From Promethearchaeota archaeon (GTDB lineage: Archaea; Asgardarchaeota; Lokiarchaeia; Sigyniarchaeales; Promethearchaeaceae), in the NCBI GenBank assembly GCA_016933055.1, contig JAFGBS010000009.1, positions 1 through 64,000 of the forward strand: a stretch of 64,000 nt of DNA, given 5' to 3'. Position numbers and translations under genes: made by a program. A model generated the notes under the pieces. That model worked only from the letters and a program-made list of their open reading frames with translations. It made no database searches and was not told the DNA's origin. Shown here one piece after another: positions 17,696 through 27,505 of the stretch; positions within the stretch are counted from its first letter, which is position 1, and each line of letters starts with the position of its first letter.

Positions 17696-18358
17696 TTAGC
17701 TGTCTTTTTTTAAAAAAGCACTAAAGGAATCATACCTAAAAAAATTATTTTCCTCCCTATATTCCACACAAAATTGTTGAGATATGGGATTTTCGGTACC
17801 AAATTTTTCACAAATCCAGTTTTCCTCATACCAAACGTAATCTTTATTTTCTAGTGCATAAGGGAGTTGTTTTTCCACTTCATTAAGAAATTTCTTAAAT
17901 TCCATTGGATTCATGTCAAGAATCTGTTGAGGTTCCTCTGAGTCCAAATTTATTTAGGGTTTTGCTTCTAAATAAGTATAATCTTGGAAAATTTTATCGG
18001 GAATCGGAATTCCTATAATAATGCAAGATGGGACTGCAAAAAGATCACCCAATCCTGCACCACTTAATGCAGATCCCGCAATGTATATTATATCTGATTT
18101 CCGTGCAAATTGTTCTGCTTCAATTTGAGAGACATAAATCGCATTCGTTAAATCTACTTTATTTCCAATCATCAATACCGGAATATTCCCTGCGTTACTT
18201 TTAATCTCCTTAAGCCACCTATGCCCATGATTGAAACTTTCCCGATTAGTCAAATCGAACATCAAAATTTCACCCACTACTCCCCGAAAGTATAGAGGAC
18301 GGACATTTTGGAATCACTCTAGAGCTCCTATTTCCCAAATTTGGACTTTTACTTTAAC
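17696..18358 (-). pseudogene. Broken Ras/Rab-like small GTPase
   Basis: One minus-strand frame of 221 codons shows WEIGALE (switch II, WDTAGQE), LMFDLTNRESF, GNKVDL (G4) and GSAL (G5), so it is a Rab-type GTPase, but the P-loop part is absent: a stop precedes it at 18359. Two further in-frame stops occur, TGA at 18314 (in place of the Arg of the QERF motif) and TAA at 17954. The ORF track splits it into 107- and 83-codon pieces. The 5' break lies 20 bp from the end of the neighbouring lipocalin gene, suggesting a rearrangement there. Confidence 0.75.
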
Positions 18359-18378
18359 TTACTTTTCTGTTTTCTTGG

Positions 18379-19296
18379 TTACCATTTATTAAAATTATGG
18401 TCTAATTTTCCAACTCCATTAACTGGTATAGCTTGCCCATCTTTTGAAATAGTTCCCTTTACTTCTACCAAGATTTCTTGATAATCGATGTTTACTATTG
18501 GCCAGATTTTCTTGCGTGTGAAATGTACATAATGAGGTACACATATAAGATCGATTCCCGGACCTTTTACAGTAAATGGTTCATTCGATGTATCAGGATG
18601 GTAACTATAATGAACTTGCCCGGGTAAATAAAATCCGGCGTCATTGTGCCAAAAATAATTGTATGCATGTGGGATTCCTGCATCGTAACGACAATCCATA
18701 ACAATTCCGGTAACGTTTTCAGACCAGAAATGCAACCAATTTGTTGTTGAATGACCCGGTTGAACGCCCCAATTATGTTCGCAATATCCATATCCATCTA
18801 TAATAAATTCGGATTTAGAATCGGTTTTAATTTTGATTTTTCCTTGCATTTCATTGCGTATGAACTGAGTTACCCAATAATTGATATGTTTTGTATATAA
18901 TCGGTTTATGTGTTGAGGAATTTTAGGGTTTTGAGAAATTTCTGCATATATATCTTTGGTGTTTATTTTAACTGTCCAACCCTCATTTCCTGATCCTTTG
19001 AAATGAAAGGATCCCCATTCACCTTTTGCAGAAATGTCCATTAAATTTCCTCGTTTTGCCTTAACTGGTGTCATTTTATCCACAGCCCAACGTTCTCCTG
19101 AGCTGTAATTGACAGCAGTCAAAGAAATATAATCTGTAGGTCGCATCTTCATTGCATTAAATATATAATAGATCTTCTTATTTGGGTCCAATCCTTCAAA
19201 GTACCACCATTGTTTTTGACGTCTTCTTGCTCCTAGACCGTGTTTTTTCCATGGAACGGTTCGAAATCCTTCAGATTGTTCAACAAAATTTTCCAT
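18379..19296 (-). CDS. AttH/CrtC-like lipocalin-fold protein
   Basis: 305 residues. WWYFEGLDPNKKIYYIFNAM, GKGEWGSFHFKG-type strands and GYGYCEHNWGVQPG with the later GKLDHNFNKW are the conserved features of the AttH/carotenoid 1,2-hydratase superfamily, two stacked lipocalin-like barrels that bind hydrophobic ligands. No signal peptide. It precedes nothing on its strand except the GTPase relic, and lies downstream of the GPH symporter with 144 bp between. Enzymatic role is uncertain: either a hydratase of an isoprenoid lipid or a ligand carrier. Confidence 0.7.
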   Translation of the reverse strand: MENFVEQSEGFRTVPWKKHGLGARRRQKQWWYFEGLDPNKKIYYIFNAMKMRPTDYISLTAVNYSSGERWAVDKMTPVKAKRGNLMDISAKGEWGSFHFKGSGNEGWTVKINTKDIYAEISQNPKIPQHINRLYTKHINYWVTQFIRNEMQGKIKIKTDSKSEFIIDGYGYCEHNWGVQPGHSTTNWLHFWSENVTGIVMDCRYDAGIPHAYNYFWHNDAGFYLPGQVHYSYHPDTSNEPFTVKGPGIDLICVPHYVHFTRKKIWPIVNIDYQEILVEVKGTISKDGQAIPVNGVGKLDHNFNKW

Positions 19297-19439
19297 GCTT
19301 AGATATTAGATCCATGGTGTCTTAAATTATACTGAGAATCAACTCTGAACCATGGAGAATCGATCTTAAGGGAAAATCGATCGTCGACTTGCGATGTATC
19401 CTATCCCCGCAGCAGATATTAAAGAAAAAAAGATCGAGG

Positions 19440-20906
19440 TTACATACCCATTTCTTTGAGTATGCGTTTATTTTCTGCTACTTTTTCTGGTTTAAGTCTA
19501 TAGAGAATCCAAAACAAGATTATTGTGATCAATATAAAACCTGCTGGAATCAGAGAAGAGTGCAAGCGGATTCCGAGAAGAGCAATATCAAAATCCATAA
19601 TATTTCCAGTAACCCCAGTAGTCTGCCAAAATAGTTCAGATCTGCTCTCCGATGCAACATATCCAGTTAGGATATGCACTACTGTAAAAATTAACGCCTG
19701 AAAAGTGCCTCCAAATCGAATTATGAATGTTTGAAAACCATAATAATTGGAATAATCTCGTCTTTTTGTTTTCACGGTTACTTCATCCAATACATCTGCC
19801 AGAGTCGGTGGATCAATAAACCACTGACCTCCAAGAGCGACCCCAAATATACAGACGGATGCAATCCAATGCCACAATTCTGTTGAGAAAAACATCGGAA
19901 AATATGACACAAACATGATAATTCCTGCTGCAAGACTCATATTCTTATTATTATTCACTTTATTCGAAATAATTGTCCAGATAGGGATGGATACTATTGC
20001 TGCAACTAACATGCCAGCTAACATTAATGTCGAAAAATTCAGGGGTAAATCCAATAGAAACGTGATAATATAAAACGTACTGGCCTGTAATGTTAAAGCT
20101 GAGACTTGATATCCAAAATGAAAAATAATTTTCCCTACAAAATTCCTATTTGAGAAAACTTCACCAACCATTTTAAAAAATGATCGTTGTTGCCGGGTAT
20201 AATTTTCCTCTATATGTTTGTATCGAGATCGGAGGTGCTTATCTTCAAAAATTCCAGGGATAATAAAGAGAAACAGAATGAATCCAATTCCGACGCTGAT
20301 AAATGCCGCAGATCGAAAGGAACCTGCATTATCATTTGACACAAACATCGGTGGTACGATTCCTGCAGCGACAATTCCAATGATTCCGAGAATAGTACCC
20401 CACATTTGAGCAATCCTTCGTTCATTTGAACCACGGAACTTATCTGGGTAAAGTGCCATAACATTCACTTCATAAAGTGTTAGAGTGGTGTCATAGATAA
20501 ACAAGCTCAAAACATACCACGTAAAAATGTACCATTGCTCCACATTATCTGCCGGATTCCAATCTAACGGTACTAAGAAAATTAATAGGTATGACGCAAG
20601 CCAGAGAGGACCCCCAATTATCATAGGAATAAATCTTCGAAAGCCCCATTTCTTCTGTCCTGGAAGAACTTTCGCATTTTCCATCACATACCCCATTAAA
20701 GGGTCATTCACAGCATTCCAAATGGTATACGCTATAAATGCCGTCCCTGCTAAAAATGGGTCCAATCCAATCACATTTTCATAAAAAAAATACACCATAA
20801 ATCCGAATGCTCCACTAATCCATTGACCAAAAAGCTCTCGGGAGCCATAGGATGCCATAATTCCCCATGAGTATTTATGAGAGTCTTTTGTTTTTGTCGT
20901 TTCCAT
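19440..20906 (-). CDS. MFS-type sodium:sugar (GPH family) symporter
   Basis: 488 residues, about 12 helices. YTIWNAVNDPLMGYVMENAK is the N-terminal signature of the glycoside-pentoside-hexuronide:cation family (MFS_2), followed by GFRRFIPMIIGGPLW. The central loop and the C-terminal tail (RLKPEKVAENKRILKEMG) are standard. Members import sugars or, in eukaryotes and many archaea, lipids, with Na+ or H+. It lies upstream of the lipocalin-like gene on the same strand, so a hydrophobic substrate is conceivable. Substrate not determinable. Confidence 0.85.
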   Translation of the reverse strand: METTKTKDSHKYSWGIMASYGSRELFGQWISGAFGFMVYFFYENVIGLDPFLAGTAFIAYTIWNAVNDPLMGYVMENAKVLPGQKKWGFRRFIPMIIGGPLWLASYLLIFLVPLDWNPADNVEQWYIFTWYVLSLFIYDTTLTLYEVNVMALYPDKFRGSNERRIAQMWGTILGIIGIVAAGIVPPMFVSNDNAGSFRSAAFISVGIGFILFLFIIPGIFEDKHLRSRYKHIEENYTRQQRSFFKMVGEVFSNRNFVGKIIFHFGYQVSALTLQASTFYIITFLLDLPLNFSTLMLAGMLVAAIVSIPIWTIISNKVNNNKNMSLAAGIIMFVSYFPMFFSTELWHWIASVCIFGVALGGQWFIDPPTLADVLDEVTVKTKRRDYSNYYGFQTFIIRFGGTFQALIFTVVHILTGYVASESRSELFWQTTGVTGNIMDFDIALLGIRLHSSLIPAGFILITIILFWILYRLKPEKVAENKRILKEMGM

Positions 20907-21452
20907 GTCATCAGCTCGAATCTTGTGTAAAATTAATTCAAATTCACCTTAGGAATTTATAAAATTATAGAAGATTGTAATTTCAGAAAAAGGGTGTTTT
21001 GGTATATCGCATTTGCGAACGAATAGGATGAGCTTGAATCTGGTTTAGGAAGTTTTAAACTTTCGAATTTATCCCATAGACTTATTATCTTATATCTCAT
21101 ATACCCCGGTTGTCTAATGGTTATATCCGTAGCTGCTCTCCCTTACTCAAATTTCATAACTCCCATTAAAAATGCATCTACCAACATTTAAATGGAAAAA
21201 TCATCGAGAAATCGAATTTAGTTTACATGCAGCAGCAATCAGAAAAGAATCTCCAAAAATGTTATTAGTTTATTATATCTTATACGATAAATCTTCAAGT
21301 ACTCGTTTTCATCGCTTTTTGTCGAATAATTTATAGCTGGATCTCTAACAGTGAAGCAAATTTCCCTCGAATTCCCCTTTTGCTTGCGGAGAAAGATTTT
21401 AAATGGGAATCTTGCTTTTGATCTACCTTACCATAAAAAGTGGTAAATTCAC
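20907..21452. other. Intergenic stretch with one small ORF
   Basis: Mostly A/T-rich and without a firm gene. It contains a tRNA-like 5' segment around 21105-21145 that lacks a T-arm (rejected) and a 54-codon ORF listed separately. A TATA-like TTTTAAAT near 21398 is probably the promoter of the 21453 gene. Confidence 0.5.
21172..21336 (+). CDS. Possible small protein, 54 aa
   Basis: ATG at 21172 to TAG at 21334; the product is basic and His-rich with FSLHAAAIRKESPKMLL in the middle. Composition is protein-like and the start follows an AT-rich stretch, but no ribosome-binding site or known motif is present. It may be a fragment of a larger lost gene. Confidence 0.3.
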   Translation: MHLPTFKWKNHREIEFSLHAAAIRKESPKMLLVYYILYDKSSSTRFHRFLSNNL

Positions 21453-23390
21453 ATGGAAGACATAGAGATTCAGAGAGTATATGAACTCAAAACAGGTAAA
21501 TCAGCGGTAACTTCCGAGTATTTCGAATGGAAGAAAAGGTTTCAGGAAGAGGTTTGCCAGATCTGGGAGGAGAGATACTCTTTCCTTTCACATTGGAATC
21601 TCCATCTCATTGCTAGGTATGATCTTCAAGCAAGGAGACAAAAATTAATCCTAAAGGCATTCGATCCGAATAATGGGAAACTATTATCTGAAAGTGTAAT
21701 ACATTGCATTCATACAGCTATAGTGGACATACCCGCAGAGAGTATAGAAGGTCGGAAATCAGATCCGGAATTTCTAGACGAAATCTTACAACTTCGATCC
21801 TCTGAAAAAGCCCGTCCCCTTGAACTGGCTCCTAAGGATGAATTTTTCGCGTTAAAATCATGGGTTCAAGGAATTGCCGAAGCGGGATTCAATGCGATTG
21901 CGATTCAGCGAAATATTGAATCCTATGCACACCTTATGTATCCCATTTCCCAATTTTTATTTAAAGCAATGCTCGAAATTAATATCTACATAGTAATTGA
22001 TTTTATTCATTGGATTAAGAAAAAATGCATCTTTGAAGAGGGACCGCACATACCCAGTATTGCTGCGAACCTCTTGCACATAACCGAAATGCTATTCATA
22101 AACATAACCCCACGATCTTTTAAATGGGAAGAATATTCCCCTATTATTACTGAATTGATGGAATTGATATCCTATTCTCTCCAGAATCGTCTTGAGAACC
22201 AGAAATTCTTTATGAAACCCATTGCAAGAATCTTAAAATTCATTCTAAAACAAGAACAATACCAATTTGCAAATCAATTCATGCAGTGGATTTGTGAGAT
22301 CTTTGAAGTAAAAAACTTGACTGAAGTAGAGCCGTTGATGGAGTTTATCGCTCCCTTGTTAGATACTTTCTCAGCCCATTATTGGGTATTACAGAAATTA
22401 TATCAGTACCTTAAAGAATTCGAAGAAAATCCATCGGACGGTACGATCAATGTAATTAATGTTCCTTCCCTTGTCAATGAATTGGGAGATTTGGGGATTT
22501 CCCCAGAGGAAATATATGCTCTTTTACTAAAATACAAAAAAGAAGGTCTTCTCATCAAGTTGAGTGATATAATAAAGTCAGAAAAAGGAAAAATTGTGAT
22601 TTCCCCATCTTATCTTGCTGATTTGAAAAACAGGATTAGGATAACTAAAAGTCTGGCAGTTAGTTCGGTAAATTGCATTCCCTCCCCATCATTTTTCCTC
22701 AGACACCGTAAATTTAGTTTTCTGCTTGAAGATATTGTTAAAGACGATGAGGAGATAAAATTTTATCTGAGCCATTGTGTAACCATTCGAGGAGGCCGCT
22801 ATTTTTGCATCCTAAATTTCAACGATAATCCGGATGATATTGCATTAGATTTGTCTCATTTGCATTTAACCAGCTTAACGGAAGTTGATTGGTTCGAAGA
22901 CATTGCAGACAAGATCACCCATATAGATCTCTCGAAAAATCCTATTGATCATCTGGAAGAACTGTCCAAATGCACGAAATTAAAAGTACTGAACCTAAAA
23001 GATACATATATTCGGGATTTGGAACAAATTAGATGCATTATAGAAAATTTACACTGTTTACATACGATTATTTGTGATTATCATATACTCAAACCCATTA
23101 TTACTTTTCTTTTTGACTCTGATGAGCAAAATGTAACCGCACTCTTATCAAAGTTTCAAAATTATGGTGAGATTGAGCATCAAGAGAATACTGATAAGGA
23201 AAGCATATATAAAGAACCTAGAGAGCAATGTGAGCGCCTTTTACGTGCATTCAGTTCCAATAGCGTAAATATCCAAGATTGCGTAGAAATTCCCGCAGAA
23301 TTTACCATTGTGACGCTTATTCGAAAATATTATAGGTATCGGGATAATTATAGAGAATTTTGGACGAAAACGGGGGTTATGAGCCAGTAA
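21453..23390 (+). CDS. Large alpha-solenoid protein with leucine-rich repeats
   Basis: 645 residues, no signal peptide. Residues ~130-330 are repeated amphipathic helices (HEAT-like). Residues ~345-395 resemble a winged helix (ISPEEIYALLLKYKKEGLLI). Residues ~485-550 hold leucine-rich repeats: ITHIDLSKNPIDHLEEL, then LKVLNLKDTYIRDLEQI. A family name is not recognised. The mix of solenoid, winged helix and LRR suggests a scaffold, as found among Asgard proteins with eukaryote-like architecture. It is monocistronic, with a TATA-like TTTTAAAT about 55 bp before the ATG. Confidence 0.65.
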   Translation: MEDIEIQRVYELKTGKSAVTSEYFEWKKRFQEEVCQIWEERYSFLSHWNLHLIARYDLQARRQKLILKAFDPNNGKLLSESVIHCIHTAIVDIPAESIEGRKSDPEFLDEILQLRSSEKARPLELAPKDEFFALKSWVQGIAEAGFNAIAIQRNIESYAHLMYPISQFLFKAMLEINIYIVIDFIHWIKKKCIFEEGPHIPSIAANLLHITEMLFINITPRSFKWEEYSPIITELMELISYSLQNRLENQKFFMKPIARILKFILKQEQYQFANQFMQWICEIFEVKNLTEVEPLMEFIAPLLDTFSAHYWVLQKLYQYLKEFEENPSDGTINVINVPSLVNELGDLGISPEEIYALLLKYKKEGLLIKLSDIIKSEKGKIVISPSYLADLKNRIRITKSLAVSSVNCIPSPSFFLRHRKFSFLLEDIVKDDEEIKFYLSHCVTIRGGRYFCILNFNDNPDDIALDLSHLHLTSLTEVDWFEDIADKITHIDLSKNPIDHLEELSKCTKLKVLNLKDTYIRDLEQIRCIIENLHCLHTIICDYHILKPIITFLFDSDEQNVTALLSKFQNYGEIEHQENTDKESIYKEPREQCERLLRAFSSNSVNIQDCVEIPAEFTIVTLIRKYYRYRDNYREFWTKTGVMSQ

Positions 23391-23812
23391 ATCGACAGTT
23401 TTTCATGCGTAACCCTCATTTTTTTATCCTACATTACATTTTCTTTTACTTTTAATACCAGTAATTAGTTTTATGCTAAATTTTGACATTTATCCCTGCA
23501 GTAGTATAGTAAGGTATAGATAATTTTGATTATTTCGTAGGAAAGCGACATTCAGCTTACTGAATACTTGTTAGACTAGATAACAATGCCTTTCCGAAAG
23601 GAGAACTCAGAACAACAATTAGTTTTGGTTTTGATAAAACCCCTAAGGTAATTTGTCCTTTATTATAAGTTCTACTTATGAGAATATTATATGCAGAAAA
23701 GAGTGGTTCTATGAAACGGCAAAAAATAACCGTCAAAACCCCTTTTATTTCTTTCTTTAGCGAGTTTTCCCGATATCAACATAACTTTCAACTCCAAATA
23801 CCTTTCAAAACC
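23391..23812. other. Intergenic stretch, no gene seen
   Basis: A/T-rich with short stop-broken frames only. It contains a CCTTTC-c-GAAAGG palindrome near 23589 and ends in the TATA box of the next gene. Confidence 0.5.
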
Positions 23813-23822
23813 TTTATATAAA
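23813..23822 (+). promoter_or_regulatory. TATA box of the 23888 surface protein gene
   Basis: TTTATATAAA lies so that transcription would start near 23843, downstream of the GTG at 23837 chosen in the ORF track. This supports the ATG at 23888, which also has a GGGGT-type ribosome-binding site. Confidence 0.6.
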
Positions 23823-23887
23823 TCTAGGATCTAATTGTGGATACCTTTTTGAAGGAAATTACAGTTAGAAAAAAAGGGGTACTAAAA

Positions 23888-26800
23888 ATGAGAAAATTAC
23901 AGAAAACCAAACTAATTTTACTTCTAATTTTTGTGCTTTTAATTCCCAATTTTTTGATAATACCGTCAAAAAATAACTCCCTTCTTTCTGATGAAAACAA
24001 TTTCATAATTTCTAATGATGGATTTGGTACATCTGACATGCTACCGGATTTTAACACAGCCGTAAAAGTGATCGGATCGGGTACTCAACATGATCCTACT
24101 GAATTTGACTATACCTATATACAATCTGACGATGGATTGGTGGATGATACAATGTTTTCTCCCGGATGGGGAGATACTCTTTTACGTGATGTAGCAGATT
24201 ATGGTGTAGTGGATTACACTGGGGCATTTGGAAGTACGGATGCAGGATTATGGCATTTTACGGATGCGTATCGAAATAATGATGGAAAATATCTCTATCT
24301 AGATAGTACATGGGGTAATGATTATCCCGGATGGATTTTCATGAAATGGGGGGCTTATGGAAACATTCCTACAGATGCCCACCCACACGTGAATCAAATT
24401 CGAATATCCTATGAAGTATGGGGAGACTCTGCCCTTGGTGTATTAGATCAATCAACTAATCTACGAATATACGCATTTGATGATTTAGGTAATTCTCAGT
24501 GGTATACAATCGCTTCCAATCCCCAACATCGAGTACATTATGAGGGTACATTCACTCTTACTTCTGGAACTGTATTTAATCGTGTACGAGCCGGAGGGTA
24601 TGTCAAACATCTTGCAGTATATATGTACAGTAATGAAGAACTCTGGACTCACACCTGGATAAATGTAGATTACGTTAAGATTTATTATGACTTTGACAAG
24701 CCAGATGTGAATTTTGCCTATTATTTTGATTTCAGCGGTTACGGTCTCACTACGGTTACACAATTTCAGTTAGAATTCGAAGTGACCGAATTAGTCCCAG
24801 GTACAAATGTGTATTTGTATGATTATACCACTTCTAGTTGGGACTTGGTAATGACTATCAATTCAGCGGGTACATATGCAAAGAATATAACCATTGACGC
24901 AGATCACTATTTTAGCGGAACAAAAGTATTTGTAATTGATTTCTCCCGATTTAATTATTATGATGGAAGACCCTACACTCAATATCATATTAAAATCGAT
25001 TATGTGACCGTAAAACTTCCCCCTCCTGATCCTCCTGCAAACTTACATTTAACTCAAGATATCCTCCAAATCCGACTTGATTGGGATCCTCCCAATTCCT
25101 ATGGAGCGTTAATCACCCATTACAATATATATCGTGGAACCATAGCGGGGGGGTCAAAAACTCTTATTGATACAACACCATTAACTGCTTACAATGATAC
25201 TACGGGTACTGTAGGAGTTGAATATTACTATATGGTAACAGCAGAAAGTGTAGAGGGGGAAAGTGAGAATTCAACTGAAGTGTCGGGAAAATCCTTTGAT
25301 CAACCCTTCGTTAGATGGACCAGTCCCGAAGACTATGCTTCGGTGGTTTTTGCCAAAGGGGAACCCGTCACCTTCTCTTTTGACTATGATTGGGGTAATC
25401 TTCAAGATGTTGAATTGATCATAGAAAAAGGTGTTTTTAGCGTCAATCATGGAAGCGTATGGAATAAAACTTCCATTGATATCTATGAAATCAACTATCT
25501 TGATGGAAGTGTAACGTGCACGTTAAATGGATATAACAACAGTATTTTGGTTTCCTCTGATGTTAGGGAATTCACTTTTGTCAAAATTGTGATTGAAGTA
25601 GGGGAACTCATAAATTCTAGCACAGAAATTCTGGGAAAACAGTTGTACATGATTCTTCATGATCCCCACGGGGATAATAGTTATTCGTTTTTTGAACAAT
25701 CAACTCAATTATCTTTAGGAGTTGGAATGGAACTTATTACTGCCGTAGGAGTAAACATCGAGGTGGGTGAGACTTTTGAACTTTTTGGAGTTGAAACAGG
25801 AGCATCCTTGGCATTAAGCTTTAAGACCACAATGGAGACGGGGTATGACTTCCGGTATGAAATTACCGATACCACGTCTTTGACATCAAGCCAGGTGACA
25901 GATAATCCCGATTATATAGGACCCGGATACGGAGATCGATATTGGGGTGAGAGTTGGATACTTAAATGGGTTTTAAATGCAACATATAGAGTATATTCGA
26001 ATGGAACTGATCGATATGAGGATCCGAAGTACTACTGGGGGATTATTCGGGACGTTGATACATTTTGTAGTCATGAACATGCACCTGAAGCATGGCGGGA
26101 GCAAAATCCTGTATATAATCACACACTCCCGGTACATTGGTTGGGGACCGAGCAAAGAAGTGGTGGAGCACCTTTCAACTTTGAGCATGAGGTGACATCT
26201 ACCGTTGCAAGGAAACAATCTTTAAGTATTGATGTCGGGACTGATTTCCAGACAAAATTCCCCGGAGTAGAAACATCCTTTACATTTGAATTCAGTATGA
26301 AAAGTTATGTAGAAGCAGGGGCATCTAGCACGTTTACAGTGGGATATTCACTTTATGATGATGATCCAACTGATTTCATTGTTCATGGAGTAGGAATTGA
26401 TAAAAGATTCGGGACGTATATTTTTAATTCCTCCGAATTCATGTGTGAGACCTCAGGTCCCTATGAATATCACACGTTCGATTACCTCCCTCCCGAAATT
26501 ATGCTTCCCGAAATTGAATTAGATCCAGATGGAGATGGTATTAGTCCGAGTCCTGACGATTCACCTATAGTAAATGTAAGAATCTTTGAAGAGGATGAAT
26601 TACAAGAGGTTATTATCAAATATTCTATTAACAATGGCACCGATTGGAGTATAGCGTACATGTCGGAACTCCCCGGAGACCCTGGTACATGGGAAGGGAT
26701 GATTCCCTCTCAAGCTGCGAACACCACCGTTCTTTGGTTTATACAAGCATGGGATATGCAAGGTCATAATGCTACACGATATAACTCATATCTTGAACCG

Positions 26801-26932
26801 TTTAGTTACGTAGTAATTGCTAAACCTGAACCAGATCGAAAGATCCCCGGATATCCACTGCAATTTCTTACTCTAGCAGCGGTTGCAGGTTCCATATGGC
26901 TGATTCATTCTTACCGAAAGCTCAGAAAATAA
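23888..26932 (+). CDS. Large secreted surface protein with fibronectin III domain and IPGY C-terminal anchor
   Basis: About 1014 residues from the ATG at 23888 (the track begins 17 codons earlier at a GTG that lies too close to the TATA box). MRKLQKTKLILLLIFVLLIP is a signal peptide. Around residues 375-470 there is a fibronectin type III domain (PPDPPANLHLTQDILQIRLD with the later YYYMVTAES). Many Asp, Tyr and Trp residues and a DPDGDG calcium-loop motif fit an extracellular protein. The end is IPGYPLQFLTLAAVAGSIWL plus a basic tail, the same sorting/anchor layout as four other proteins here. Likely part of the cell envelope. Confidence 0.8.
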   Translation: MRKLQKTKLILLLIFVLLIPNFLIIPSKNNSLLSDENNFIISNDGFGTSDMLPDFNTAVKVIGSGTQHDPTEFDYTYIQSDDGLVDDTMFSPGWGDTLLRDVADYGVVDYTGAFGSTDAGLWHFTDAYRNNDGKYLYLDSTWGNDYPGWIFMKWGAYGNIPTDAHPHVNQIRISYEVWGDSALGVLDQSTNLRIYAFDDLGNSQWYTIASNPQHRVHYEGTFTLTSGTVFNRVRAGGYVKHLAVYMYSNEELWTHTWINVDYVKIYYDFDKPDVNFAYYFDFSGYGLTTVTQFQLEFEVTELVPGTNVYLYDYTTSSWDLVMTINSAGTYAKNITIDADHYFSGTKVFVIDFSRFNYYDGRPYTQYHIKIDYVTVKLPPPDPPANLHLTQDILQIRLDWDPPNSYGALITHYNIYRGTIAGGSKTLIDTTPLTAYNDTTGTVGVEYYYMVTAESVEGESENSTEVSGKSFDQPFVRWTSPEDYASVVFAKGEPVTFSFDYDWGNLQDVELIIEKGVFSVNHGSVWNKTSIDIYEINYLDGSVTCTLNGYNNSILVSSDVREFTFVKIVIEVGELINSSTEILGKQLYMILHDPHGDNSYSFFEQSTQLSLGVGMELITAVGVNIEVGETFELFGVETGASLALSFKTTMETGYDFRYEITDTTSLTSSQVTDNPDYIGPGYGDRYWGESWILKWVLNATYRVYSNGTDRYEDPKYYWGIIRDVDTFCSHEHAPEAWREQNPVYNHTLPVHWLGTEQRSGGAPFNFEHEVTSTVARKQSLSIDVGTDFQTKFPGVETSFTFEFSMKSYVEAGASSTFTVGYSLYDDDPTDFIVHGVGIDKRFGTYIFNSSEFMCETSGPYEYHTFDYLPPEIMLPEIELDPDGDGISPSPDDSPIVNVRIFEEDELQEVIIKYSINNGTDWSIAYMSELPGDPGTWEGMIPSQAANTTVLWFIQAWDMQGHNATRYNSYLEPFSYVVIAKPEPDRKIPGYPLQFLTLAAVAGSIWLIHSYRKLRK

Positions 26933-26937
26933 TCTAA

Positions 26938-26957
26938 TTTCTTCTTTTTTTTATTCT
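26938..26957 (+). terminator. T-run terminator after 23888 gene
   Basis: TTTCTTCTTTTTTTTATTCT starts 6 bp after the stop codon. Confidence 0.5.
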
Positions 26958-27036
26958 ATCAACATCAATTCCGTGATTCCCAAAAATGTTACGTTAGGTG
27001 AATAGGGGGCATATCGTAAGAAGTTCTGTCAATTTG

Positions 27037-27143
27037 CCTATCTATGATAGGTGATTGTAGATTCATGCTAACATGAATAAGCCTCATGATTCTACTACAT
27101 ATTCGGCTTTTGACATCCTCCCACGTTCCCGCACCAAGGAACG
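27037..27143. repeat. Cluster of three perfect hairpins
   Basis: Three stem-loops follow each other: CCTATC-TAT-GATAGG (27037-27051), ATTCATG-ctaa-CATGAAT (27061-27078) and CGTTCC-8nt-GGAACG (27124-27143). The third is flanked by a C-rich TCCTCCCA. This recalls the subterminal hairpins of IS200/IS605-type elements, but no transposase remains nearby, so it might be a small decayed element or an attachment-type structure. Confidence 0.45.
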
Positions 27144-27206
27144 ACCTATTCTACATTTGTAAGGGCACTAAATTGGTGTAAATTCGTAAATTGATTCTGA
27201 TTTATG

Positions 27207-27242
27207 GGTTTGACGTTGTTTTACGATAGTATCATGTTAAAG
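27207..27242. repeat. 36-bp dispersed repeat, copy B (inverted)
   Basis: Reverse complement of the sequence at 6788-6822 with about 30 of 36 bases shared. It lies 64 bp from the hairpin cluster, so both may belong to one mobile or decayed element. Confidence 0.5.
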
Positions 27243-27505
27243 AACTTCAATCTTAGATGGATAGAGCCGTATATCTGTTGATTAGCTAGTTTAAACGAAT
27301 TTCTTTGGGGGTTCATATCCTTAGAATACGTAAAGCACCCAAAACTCCAGTCTATTTTACTAATCAATCTTTGCACTGTATTTATTCTTCACTACAAGAG
27401 ATTGTCGAAAAATCTATCCTAATTTTTCTTTTTTCTTTATTCTCCTACACAAATTTTCCGCAGTTCTGCGAAATCTCGCAACCGAAGCAGTCTTCTTACA
27501 TAACT

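Noticed and set aside
21105-21145. tRNA-like 5' half (CCCCGGTTGTCTAATGGTTATATCC)
   Set aside because: The D-arm-like part resembles tRNA-Glu, but no T-arm consensus or matching acceptor stem follows within a plausible distance.
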